Of a DNA stretch of 32,300 nt, positions 24,357 through 32,300 are shown piece by piece. Each line of letters begins with the position of its first letter. The stretch's first letter is position 1. Source of the DNA: an uncultured Planctomycetaceae bacterium. GTDB taxonomy: Bacteria; Planctomycetota; Planctomycetia; Pirellulales; UBA1268. The notes under the pieces are model-generated. The model searched no databases, was not told where the DNA came from, and worked only from the letters and a program-made list of their open reading frames with translations. The stretch spans positions 1 through 32,300 of the forward strand of contig CAIWZS010000519.1 in assembly GCA_903917235.1 (NCBI GenBank). Reading direction: 5' to 3'. The translations under genes were made by a program, and so were the position numbers.

Positions 24357-25696
24357 GTGTCTCCCTTCGTGACGGTTTGGATGGATCCCGGCATGTTGTC
24401 GGATTCCGCCCCGGCCTCCCGCTCGAGTGTATCGAGGCCATGCCGGGCGCGTGCGTGATCTGGATCGATCTCGAGCGCCGCCTCCAGCCAGCGGGCCCCC
24501 TCCTCGCGCAGGCCGAGGTCGGCGAGGATGCCGGCGATTTCGACGCGGAGGTCTGCATTGCCAGGCTCGCCGACGGTCTGACGCGTGAGGTCCGTCAGCC
24601 GACGGTGGGCATCGGAGAGCTTCTGTGCCTCCACGAGGTGGCGTGACGCCTCGTCGCTCCTCCCGAGTGCATTGAGGACCGCCGCATACCCGAACCGCGC
24701 GGTGATGCTCCGCGGGTCCAGCCGAACCGCATCACGGTAGAGCGCGACGGCCGCGTCCATCTGCCGTTCCTCGGAAGCGAGGCCCGCGAGTGCCGTGAGC
24801 GCCACCGCCTCGTTCTCCGGGGTCAGCTCGAGCGTGAGTGCCTCGTGGAAAAGCCGCGACGCTCTTTCGTGCGCCCCGCGTCGCACGTGGCAGTCTGCGA
24901 GGCCGATGACCATTCGGGGATCGTCCGGCTGCCTTGCGAGACAGAGGGTGTATTCCTCGGCCGCCGCATCGAGCCGCCCGGCATGAACCTCGAGGGCCGC
25001 GACCCTCCCGCGGAGGGCGACATCATCCGGATCGAGTGACAGCGAGGTGCGATACGCCGAGAGCGCCTCGCCGTGCCGCTCGAGTTTTTCCGCGACGAGG
25101 CCCGCGGCGGCGTGAGCCAGCGGGTTTTCCGGCTGCCAGTCGGTCCAGAACGCGACACACTGCCGCGCATCGTCGATGCGATGACCGGCCAGATGACCCT
25201 TGACCAGGGCCTCATAACACTCCTCGGCGAAGAGGTCGTCGACCGCGGCACCGAGGAGCATGCGGATCTCGGGCTCGACGGCGGTCATTCGACCGGTCTG
25301 AGCCTTCATGAGCACCAACTGCCGATGAAGCTCCTCGGTATCATGTCCGAGACGTGCGGCGGCGTCGAACGCCCGGGCCGCTTCACCGAGCCGATCCTGA
25401 CGTCTCAGAATCCGTGCCCGCCGGAAGGCGATGTCGGGCTGATCCGGCTCCAGTCGCTCGAGCACGTCGAGGGCCGCCAACGCGGCTGGCCAGTCGTGAC
25501 GTCGGATGGCCGCATCGATCTGCGAGGTGAGCGCGACAGGACGGACAAACCACGCGGCTCCAGTCACGAGGAGCAGCGTGATCCCGAGCGTGACGGTTCG
25601 CCACCGGCTGAACGCTCTGACCGCGGACCCGGGCGATCGCGGTCGCTCGACTCCGGATGACGCCGACGATGTGGCGGAGGCGATTCCCGCAGACAC
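24353..25696 (-). CDS. Membrane-anchored TPR repeat protein (paralog 2)
   Basis: N-terminal TM VTLGITLLLVTGAAWFV; TPR helices; C-terminal block VGEPGNADLRVEIAGILADLGLREEGARWLEAALEIDPDHARARHGLDTLE. Confidence 0.87.
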   Translation of the reverse strand: MSAGIASATSSASSGVERPRSPGSAVRAFSRWRTVTLGITLLLVTGAAWFVRPVALTSQIDAAIRRHDWPAALAALDVLERLEPDQPDIAFRRARILRRQDRLGEAARAFDAAARLGHDTEELHRQLVLMKAQTGRMTAVEPEIRMLLGAAVDDLFAEECYEALVKGHLAGHRIDDARQCVAFWTDWQPENPLAHAAAGLVAEKLERHGEALSAYRTSLSLDPDDVALRGRVAALEVHAGRLDAAAEEYTLCLARQPDDPRMVIGLADCHVRRGAHERASRLFHEALTLELTPENEAVALTALAGLASEERQMDAAVALYRDAVRLDPRSITARFGYAAVLNALGRSDEASRHLVEAQKLSDAHRRLTDLTRQTVGEPGNADLRVEIAGILADLGLREEGARWLEAALEIDPDHARARHGLDTLEREAGAESDNMPGSIQTVTKGDT

Positions 25697-25729
25697 AGCC
25701 CAGTTCCCGACGCCTACGGATCCGCTCGC

Positions 25730-26779
25730 TCAGAACGCCCCATCGACGACCCCGCCGTCCGCCTTGCCCCCGAGCCGCTGGTACATCGTGTGGTCGATCG
25801 AGGCCGCCAGGGCCTTGGTCGATCCATCGCCGAAGAGGAACTGGGCCGCCCCGGGGTGACGCGAGCGGAATCCCCACGAGTAATTCCAGTTGTTCTTCGC
25901 GAAGCACTGCGGATTCGGCGCCCCTGCTGCCGTCGCGGCGGCTTGGGAAGTAAAGCACGTGGTCATCGTGTTGATTGGCACGACGGTGGACGCATGGGCA
26001 TTGTTGCCACCGTTGTAGCTCCAGTATCCCTCGACGTGATCGGTGCAATCCATGATCACCTCGCCCACGAAAATTGTCTTGCTCAAGCCGTCGGACACGT
26101 TCTCGAGGGTGCACGGTCCTCCATAACGAGAAAACACGCCCGACGTACTGTTGGGAAGGGGACCGCCGTGGCCCCAATCGCCGGCTGGTGACTGCCGAAA
26201 GCCCTGGAACGGCTGGCAGTTCGTATCGTTCGAGGGCGAGGCCTGCGAGCCGAGGCTCCCGCTGTAACTCCCGAGTGCCCAACCGTTCATCGGGTTACTG
26301 TTGTTGTGACGCAGTGAAGTATCCGACCCGCAGCGTGCGAACGGGAGCTCGAAGCTGCGCAGCAGTTTTCCGCCTCCCATGTCCTGCGTGCGTCGGTCGC
26401 CGTTCGTCTGACCTGCGGGCGGCATGTCGATCTGGTCGAACAAGGTCGCCTGTTCCGCATACGGCAGGATGAACGCATGCCAGCCAAGATTGTGACCGAC
26501 GGCATTGCCCGTGACCGTCGTGCTCGGAGTCCAAAGGACCGTCGGGGCGGCCGGAGGCAGCAGTTTTTTCGCGCTCACGTACCCCTGGATCGCGAGGCCG
26601 TACTGCTTCAGGTTGTTGCTGCAATTGCTCCGTCGCGCGGCCTCTCTCGCCGACTGCACCGCCGGCAGGAGCAGGCCGATCAGAACCGCGATGATCGCGA
26701 TCACGACGAGAAGTTCGACCAACGTGAACGCCGGTCGCGCACTCCGGAATAGGGACATCTCAGACCGGTAGGAAAGCAT
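25730..26779 (-). CDS. DUF1559 pseudopilin, prepilin-type N-terminus and H-X9-DG C-terminus (copy 1)
   Basis: [48 protein letters not shown]-terminal RHPGAAQFLFGDGSTKAL. Alternative start at 26758. Confidence 0.95.
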   Translation of the reverse strand: MLSYRSEMSLFRSARPAFTLVELLVVIAIIAVLIGLLLPAVQSAREAARRSNCSNNLKQYGLAIQGYVSAKKLLPPAAPTVLWTPSTTVTGNAVGHNLGWHAFILPYAEQATLFDQIDMPPAGQTNGDRRTQDMGGGKLLRSFELPFARCGSDTSLRHNNSNPMNGWALGSYSGSLGSQASPSNDTNCQPFQGFRQSPAGDWGHGGPLPNSTSGVFSRYGGPCTLENVSDGLSKTIFVGEVIMDCTDHVEGYWSYNGGNNAHASTVVPINTMTTCFTSQAAATAAGAPNPQCFAKNNWNYSWGFRSRHPGAAQFLFGDGSTKALAASIDHTMYQRLGGKADGGVVDGAF

Positions 26780-26972
26780 CGGAACACCCTCTATTCGGCA
26801 AGCTGCAGCGCGAGAACGCCACCATTGCCGCTGAATGACCGTGAAGAACCCCGCCCTATGGAGGAAACCTACTCAACGGCTGGCGGCTGTGCAACCACGG
26901 CGTCCGTCAGGGGGCTCGCGCCCGCTCGCCAGACCGATTTCGAGGCTGCTCGGTATTGCTTGCTTCAGTCAG

Positions 26973-27030
26973 CCTGGGCGGGCGGCGACGAGACCGCCCG
27001 GGCTCGCTCCCGGCTCGTGCCCGAGCGGGC
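26973..27030 (+). promoter_or_regulatory. GC-rich competing hairpins in the leader region between divergent pseudopilin genes
   Basis: CCTGGGCGG...CCGCCCGGG (26973-26981 / 26994-27002) overlaps GCCCG..CTCG...CGAGCGGGC (26996-27006 / 27022-27030) and CCCgGCTCG-TGCC-CGAGCGGG (27009-27029). Confidence 0.35.
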
Positions 27031-27140
27031 TTGAGAGCCTACCGTGCGGGGGGCTACCATCAAGGTCGTGCGGACGGGGGCGGATTCGACCGTTCAAGAC
27101 TCGGGCGATGCGTGTGGCCGGCGCCAAGCGGGAGGCAGCG

Positions 27141-28262
27141 ATGTTCGCGTCCTTGGTGAGTGTGCGCCGCTTTGAACACAGGCTTCATGCCCTGCGGCGC
27201 GGGCGCGTGGCAGGGAACGGTTCGTGCATCCCCCTTCGGCGATCTCCGGGCTTCACGCTTGTCGAGCTGCTCGTCGTGATCGCGATCATCGCGGTGCTGA
27301 TCGGCCTGCTCCTTCCGGCCGTCCAGAGCGCGCGGGAGGCGGCCCGACGCAGTTCCTGCAGCACCAATCTCAAGCAGGTCGGCCTTGGCCTCCAGTCGTA
27401 TCACTCGGCCCGCGGCCGGCTGCCGCCCGGGGGCTTCACCGATGCGCCCGCGATTGGCGGCAGCGGCGGCGGCTGGGGAAGCGCGTGGACCGTCTTCCTG
27501 ATTCCCTACATCGAGATGCAGGACCTCTTCGATCGCTTCATCTTCACGGGTGGTTCGGGATGGGGGGGCGGTGCATCCAACAACTGCCGCGAAGCGTCGA
27601 ACGTGCCGATGAAACTCTACCTCTGCCCGTCGACCTCAGCCGGGACGATCGCCCCGTCCCCGCACAGCGGCTCGAACATCTCCCGCAACCACTACGTGGG
27701 GATCGCAGGGGCGGTCGCAGGACTGATCCCCGGGCACACGGAAACCCGCTTCTTCACGAATAGCGGTGCGGCGGGATGCTGCAGCGGCGGGATCGCCGGA
27801 GGGAACGGCGTCTTGTATCCGGGGGGATTCGTGAATTTCCGCGAGATCTCCGATGGCCTTTCCAGCACGATGGCCGTCGGTGAGCAGAACGACTGGCTGT
27901 TCACGCAGAACGGTTCCCGCGTGAGCTGGGGCACCGGGCTTCTGCACGGCTGGATGATCGGCTGGCACTCGCAGGGTGCGCCCAACGGCGGCAACGCCGG
28001 CGATGCCCGGCACTTCCAGATGACGACGATCCGCTATCGCATCAATCAGAAGATGGGCTGGCCTGACGCGCCCGGTAACTGCGGGGCGACCGGCGTGTGC
28101 GAGAACGTCGGCAGCAACGTGCCGCTCAACTCGGCCCATCCGGGCGGCGTGCACACGCTCATGTGCGATGGCTCGGTGCGGTTCGTCAACGACGCCGTCG
28201 CCCTGGACGTCATCGCCCGGCTCGCAACCCGTGACGACGGTCAGCCGACCGGCGCCCAATGA
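27141..28262 (+). CDS. DUF1559 pseudopilin, H-X9-DG protein (copy 2)
   Basis: [64 protein letters not shown] 27141 preceded by GGAGG at 27131. Confidence 0.95.
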   Translation: MFASLVSVRRFEHRLHALRRGRVAGNGSCIPLRRSPGFTLVELLVVIAIIAVLIGLLLPAVQSAREAARRSSCSTNLKQVGLGLQSYHSARGRLPPGGFTDAPAIGGSGGGWGSAWTVFLIPYIEMQDLFDRFIFTGGSGWGGGASNNCREASNVPMKLYLCPSTSAGTIAPSPHSGSNISRNHYVGIAGAVAGLIPGHTETRFFTNSGAAGCCSGGIAGGNGVLYPGGFVNFREISDGLSSTMAVGEQNDWLFTQNGSRVSWGTGLLHGWMIGWHSQGAPNGGNAGDARHFQMTTIRYRINQKMGWPDAPGNCGATGVCENVGSNVPLNSAHPGGVHTLMCDGSVRFVNDAVALDVIARLATRDDGQPTGAQ

Positions 28263-28349
28263 CTCGAGCGATGCGGGTCGGCCGGTCGCCCTGCCCGCCG
28301 ATCGCTTGGGGCTCGACACTGTCATGACGGAGGAGGCGCCATCACCGGC

Positions 28350-28808
28350 GTGATCAGCATGACGACCATGACGACCATGACGAACGCGACCACGACCGGC
28401 CGCAGGATCGTTTTCGCCGCCCTCTGCATGGCCGGCGTGTCGGGCTGCGGCGGACCTTCGCCGCCCGTCACGGCGCCGGTGTCTGGAACGGTCTCGTACG
28501 ACGGCAAGCCGATCGCGGACGGCTCGATCACGTTCGCGGCCGTGGACGGTTCGTGCGCGCCGAACGTCCTGCAGATCGCCGCAGGCCGTTACGAAGGTCG
28601 GGTCGTCGTTGGCGAGAAGCGGATCGAGATCCGGGCCATGCGAAAAGCGGAGCGCACCGGGTCGGCCGCCACAGGTCCGGGCGGCGACGAGGGGCCGGTG
28701 CTCGAGAATTTCATCCCGGCCGCCTACAACGACGCGAGCCAACTCACGAGAACGATCGAACCGCCCGGGCCTGTCGTCATCGACCTCGACCTGACTGTCC
28801 AGCGCTGA
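28350..28808 (+). CDS. Lipoprotein with transthyretin-like fold (GTG start, or ATG at 28359/28368/28377)
   Basis: Lipobox-like MAGVSGC; PVSGTVSYDGKPIADGSITFAAVDGS. Start region contains tandem ATGACGACC units. Confidence 0.75.
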   Translation: MISMTTMTTMTNATTTGRRIVFAALCMAGVSGCGGPSPPVTAPVSGTVSYDGKPIADGSITFAAVDGSCAPNVLQIAAGRYEGRVVVGEKRIEIRAMRKAERTGSAATGPGGDEGPVLENFIPAAYNDASQLTRTIEPPGPVVIDLDLTVQR

Positions 28809-28848
28809 CGAACGGGGGATGGTGCGGGCTTGATCCGTCGGTGAACGG

Positions 28849-30147
28849 TCAACGGTGGTCGTCAGTCACCGGCCCGGTCGTTTTGTCGAGCGACTCGAGC
28901 GCCCTCCGCGCCTCGGCATGCTCGGGGTCGAACGCGAGCGCACTTGCCAGCCATTCCCGGGCGTCGCGCAGTCGTCCCATGCGGGTGAGCGCACGGCCGA
29001 TCCGGAAGCGGACATCGGCATCGCCGGGTTCGTGCAGCACCTGCTTGATCAGCGGATCGAGCAACTCGGCCTCCTGACGCAGGGTCACGGCTCGCGCCGA
29101 TGCCTCACGGGCCGCCTCATCCCTGCCGGCCAGCGCGAGGGCCCGCGCCAGGGCGGCCACCGTTTCGAGATTGCCCGGATCCGCGCGGTCGGCCTGCTCG
29201 AGCAGCACGATGGCGTCTTCGGGAAACCCGTTTTCCAGATCGATCAGGCCGCGCAGCCGCAGGCCGGTCGGGTCGTCGGGCCGGATTACCAGCGCACGGT
29301 CGAGAATCGACTCTGCTTCGCTGATGTGCGACGTGCGCACCAGCGCTTCTGCGAATGCGGTCAGGCATGGCACGTCCTCCGGGGTGGTCCGCAGTGCCTC
29401 CCGGAGGTGCGGTTGTGCAGCCGCGGCGTCTCCCAGTTGCCTGACGAGCATTATGCCAAGTCCGGCGTGCGCGCCCGGCGCATCGTCCCGCAGGGCGATC
29501 GCCGCTTCGTAATCCTGCCGGGCGTCGGCAGCGAGCGAGAATCGTGCGCGGATGTCGCCACGACGCACCCTCGGTAGCCAGTCATCCGGGCTGACCGCGA
29601 TCCACTCGGAGGCAAACGCGTGAGCCCGTTCCATCGCGAACGAACGCACGGCGAGGTCGACGAGCGCCTCGTAGATCACCGCGGCCTCGGGGTGCCCGGT
29701 CCGGGCGGCGACAAGGAGGGCCTTCGCCTCGTCGGCATCGAGCCCGAACCCTTGTCCGGCCCCAGGTCCGGCGGTCCCGAGTCGCAGGAGCGCCTCCTCG
29801 AGATCGACGAGTTCGTTCAAGGCGCCCCCCTGCCGGGCCAACGCCGTCAACCGCGTCGCCTGCTCGCGATCGCCGCAGCGACGCGCGGCACGGGCGAGCA
29901 GAAAGGCAGCCTCCCCATCCGAGGGGCGCTTCGAGATGAGTGGCTCGAGGATCGCGACGGCGCCCGTGTCGTCATGATCCGCGATCGCCCGCCTCGCCAG
30001 GTCCAGTCGACGGGATCGCTCCATCGAGGGGAGCGTCCAGAAGAAGATCACGAGGATCGCCGTGATCGAAGCGATCGCGAGGAGAGCGCGGCGACTCGAT
30101 CCGATCGCGGGTGAATGACGAGATCGCAAGGTGCGCGCGGTCGGCAT
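28849..30147 (-). CDS. Membrane-anchored TPR repeat protein (paralog 3)
   Basis: ATG 30147 (MPTARTLRSRH). TM ALLAIASITAILVIFFW; TPR repeats; C-terminal block HEPGDADVRFRIGRALTRMGRLRDAREWLASALAFDPEHAEARRALESL parallels paralog 2. Confidence 0.87.
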   Translation of the reverse strand: MPTARTLRSRHSPAIGSSRRALLAIASITAILVIFFWTLPSMERSRRLDLARRAIADHDDTGAVAILEPLISKRPSDGEAAFLLARAARRCGDREQATRLTALARQGGALNELVDLEEALLRLGTAGPGAGQGFGLDADEAKALLVAARTGHPEAAVIYEALVDLAVRSFAMERAHAFASEWIAVSPDDWLPRVRRGDIRARFSLAADARQDYEAAIALRDDAPGAHAGLGIMLVRQLGDAAAAQPHLREALRTTPEDVPCLTAFAEALVRTSHISEAESILDRALVIRPDDPTGLRLRGLIDLENGFPEDAIVLLEQADRADPGNLETVAALARALALAGRDEAAREASARAVTLRQEAELLDPLIKQVLHEPGDADVRFRIGRALTRMGRLRDAREWLASALAFDPEHAEARRALESLDKTTGPVTDDHR

Positions 30148-30251
30148 AAAAACCCGTGGTCGCGGAGACGCCGAGGCCTTGCGGTACGGCCTCTTGGGAT
30201 GGTAACGTGCGAGTGAGGGGTAAGGACGAGGGGCACGGGAGGGCACTCATC

Positions 30252-31241
30252 ATGCTATCTGTTCAACCGCTGGAACGGGCTCGAGTGAATCGCGTGCGCA
30301 CCGCGTTCACGCTTGTCGAATTGCTCGTCGTCATTGCCATCATCGCGGTCCTGATCGGGTTGCTGCTGCCAGCGGTGCAATCGGCACGCGAGGCGGCGCG
30401 GCGGAACCAGTGCACGAACAACCTGAAGCAGTGGGGCCTCGGGCTCCAGACACATCTCGAAGCGAGGCGAGCGTTTCCAGCTGGCACTGCGGGCGCCCCG
30501 GTGGGCGGATGGGGCGGGTCATGGATGCTGCCGCTGCTGCCGTTCGTCGAGCAGGTGGCCAAGTACGAGGAACTCGACATGTCCCGGCCTTTTTGGGACA
30601 GCACGGCGACGGTCAACATCGCCGCGCTCAACGGCTGGACGTTTGACGCGCTGCATTGCCCATCGAGCACGATGCCGCGAACTGGTGCCGGCATTTCGGG
30701 CTCGGGCCAATCCTCGTCGCACGCGAACTATGTCGCCGTGGCGGGTTCAGCCAGTGAGCCAACGGCACAAACATGGGCCAGTGGCAACGGCATCGTCGGC
30801 TCCGGCGGGATTCTGTTTCCGAATTCCAAGGTGACAGCTGCCGACATACCAGATGGTATGTCGAAGACGCTTGCTCTCGGGGAGCACGGCGCAAACCAGA
30901 CTGATGCCAACAACGCGGCGGTGCATATTCGCGGCAGTAATCCGCACGCGTTTTCGATGGGCTTCAACCGCACGAGCCGGCCGTCGGGGGGCGGTGACCC
31001 TGGTGATCTGCGGGCCTTCAACACCACGACCATCCGCTACGCGATCAATGCCAGAGGGATGGCGAATCAGGCCGGCGTTGGCAGCAACTATGGCAACAAC
31101 ATTCCTCTCAACTCAGCCCATCCGGGGGGCTGCAACACGGGTTTTGGCGACGGCTCGGTTCGCTTTCTCAGAGAATCGGTCCCGCTGAACGTGCTGCAGC
31201 TGATGGGCCAGCGGAATGACGGTCAGACGTATACCGAGTGA
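30252..31241 (+). CDS. DUF1559 pseudopilin, H-X9-DG protein (copy 3)
   Basis: [61 protein letters not shown]. Confidence 0.95.
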   Translation: MLSVQPLERARVNRVRTAFTLVELLVVIAIIAVLIGLLLPAVQSAREAARRNQCTNNLKQWGLGLQTHLEARRAFPAGTAGAPVGGWGGSWMLPLLPFVEQVAKYEELDMSRPFWDSTATVNIAALNGWTFDALHCPSSTMPRTGAGISGSGQSSSHANYVAVAGSASEPTAQTWASGNGIVGSGGILFPNSKVTAADIPDGMSKTLALGEHGANQTDANNAAVHIRGSNPHAFSMGFNRTSRPSGGGDPGDLRAFNTTTIRYAINARGMANQAGVGSNYGNNIPLNSAHPGGCNTGFGDGSVRFLRESVPLNVLQLMGQRNDGQTYTE

Positions 31242-31275
31242 CGGCCGGTCTCATCGTCTCAACACCAGTGGAGGA

Positions 31276-31470
31276 ATGTCGGTGACGCGATTCAGGCGAG
31301 CGTGTGTTGCCGCGATGATGTGCGCGGGCGTGTTTGCATCCGGCTGCGGCGGCCCCGCGGGTCCCGATCCCAAGGCCGAGGCCCAGCAAAAGGTCGAAGC
31401 CGACGCCATGATGAAACAGTACGAGACCGGCGGCACACCAGCCGGCGATGCCCAGCCGGGTGCGAAGTAG
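31276..31470 (+). CDS. Small lipoprotein (about 64 aa)
   Basis: MSVTRFRRACVAAMMCAGVFASGCGGPAGPDPKAEAQQ: signal plus lipobox FASGC; GGAGG at 31270-31274 fits better with a GTG start at 31282. Confidence 0.65.
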   Translation: MSVTRFRRACVAAMMCAGVFASGCGGPAGPDPKAEAQQKVEADAMMKQYETGGTPAGDAQPGAK

Positions 31471-31496
31471 GCCGTCCGCCGGTCTTTTGCGCTGCT

Positions 31497-31522
31497 GCCC
31501 CTCGATCGTATGATCGGGGGGC
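31497..31522 (+). terminator. Strong intergenic hairpin, candidate terminator/attenuator
   Basis: GCCCCTCGATC-GTAT-GATCGGGGGGC: 11-bp stem with a single U-G wobble and 4-nt loop, just after the lipoprotein stop. No clear T-tract. Confidence 0.5.
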
Positions 31523-31662
31523 TGACCCGCCCTCTCCATCACGGATCGGAACGCCCTCGAGCGTCGTGGGGCAACCCGGCTCGTCAGACGCTCGGGGTGC
31601 GTCTGGCTCAATGTGTCCCTGGACTCGAGGGACTCGTCCCGCTCACGGGTGCCGACATCGAC

Positions 31663-32300
31663 ATGTTGCCTTCACGGACTGGACGCAGCCGGGTGCGGGG
31701 ACCATCAACGCGTGGTCCGCGTGTGCCCTTCGCGCCACGCGGGTTCACCCTCGTCGAATTGCTCGTCGTGATCGCGATCATCGCGGTCTTGATCGGCCTG
31801 CTCCTTCCAGCCGTGCAGAGCGCCCGCGAGGCGGCCCGGCGGAGCAGCTGCTCGAACAACCTGCGGCAGCTCGGCGTGGCGATCCACACGTTCGGCGAGG
31901 CGCGGAAGGTGCTGCCGCCGTCGCATTCGGGGGGCGCGCCGCCGGTCGATCGGTTCGGTACCTGGTGCGTCGTGATCCTGCCGTTCATCGAGCAGCAGAA
32001 CCTCTTCGACCTCTTCGATCTCGGGCAGGGCTGGGACGCGGGCCCGAATCCGGGTGCCGCCTCATCGAGCGGTGCCAGCGTGTCGACGTTCCAGTGCCCC
32101 TCGCGCCGCTCCGGTCGGCAGATCAGCGACGGGGCGCCGCAGGTCGGTGCCACGGGCGACTACGCCGTCTCGTCGGTCGCCACCGCGAGCTATCAGCACC
32201 AACACCAGGATTTTTCCGTGCTCCGCGGCGCGATGGTCGGCTCGGGCCCGACGCGGCAGGGGTCCTCGTGGAACGGACGCAGCACGTCTCGAGCCCGGGA
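31663..32300 (+). CDS. DUF1559 pseudopilin (copy 4), 3' truncated by window edge
   Basis: Own translation: [91 protein letters not shown]...; absent from the ORF track as it has no stop in the window. Confidence 0.93.
   Translation, partial: MLPSRTGRSRVRGPSTRGPRVPFAPRGFTLVELLVVIAIIAVLIGLLLPAVQSAREAARRSSCSNNLRQLGVAIHTFGEARKVLPPSHSGGAPPVDRFGTWCVVILPFIEQQNLFDLFDLGQGWDAGPNPGAASSSGASVSTFQCPSRRSGRQISDGAPQVGATGDYAVSSVATASYQHQHQDFSVLRGAMVGSGPTRQGSSWNGRSTSRAR

Noticed and set aside
26640-31830. Near-identical 80-100 nt DNA blocks ([33 protein letters not shown]) at four places, considered as a mobile repeat
   Set aside because: Explained by conserved prepilin N-termini of four DUF1559 genes; similarity is confined to the coding region with synonymous differences and no terminal repeats.

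Overview
High-GC bacterial chromosomal window with strong Planctomycetes hallmarks: DUF1559 / H-X9-DG pseudopilins, an ECF sigma factor next to a giant Ser/Thr kinase, a PVM-type microcompartment (BMC) locus, CRTAC1/UnbV and DUF4838 proteins. Left to right: 3' end of pyrG; a compact BMC sub-locus (acylating aldehyde dehydrogenase, EutN/CcmL pentamer, unknown BMC protein, second pentamer, class II aldolase, lactate/malate dehydrogenase family protein) with no BMC-H/BMC-T hexamer gene or pduL in view; a YncE-like/phosphoesterase protein; a 1500+ aa kinase-TM-14xWD40-PQQ propeller fusion divergent from an ECF sigma factor; an Old Yellow Enzyme family protein; a pentameric ligand-gated ion channel-like protein divergent from a thioredoxin-like protein; a DUF4838 protein; then a roughly 11.5 kb region where pseudopilin (DUF1559), small lipoprotein, membrane-anchored TPR and FG-GAP/UnbV genes recur as a cassette (four pseudopilins, three TPR paralogs, three lipoproteins). 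Most notable observations: (1) three candidate encapsulation helices in a BMC sub-locus without hexamers; (2) two copies of a 24-nt dyad TTCGCAC[A/G]CCTGGAGG[T/C]GTGCGCC with a compensatory stem change, upstream of two unrelated genes; (3) the iterated pseudopilin/lipoprotein/TPR/UnbV cassette; (4) the channel homolog with an extra N-terminal TM helix. No rRNA, tRNA, CRISPR array, transposase or phage gene was recognised. All family calls come from reading motifs by eye; no database search was run.
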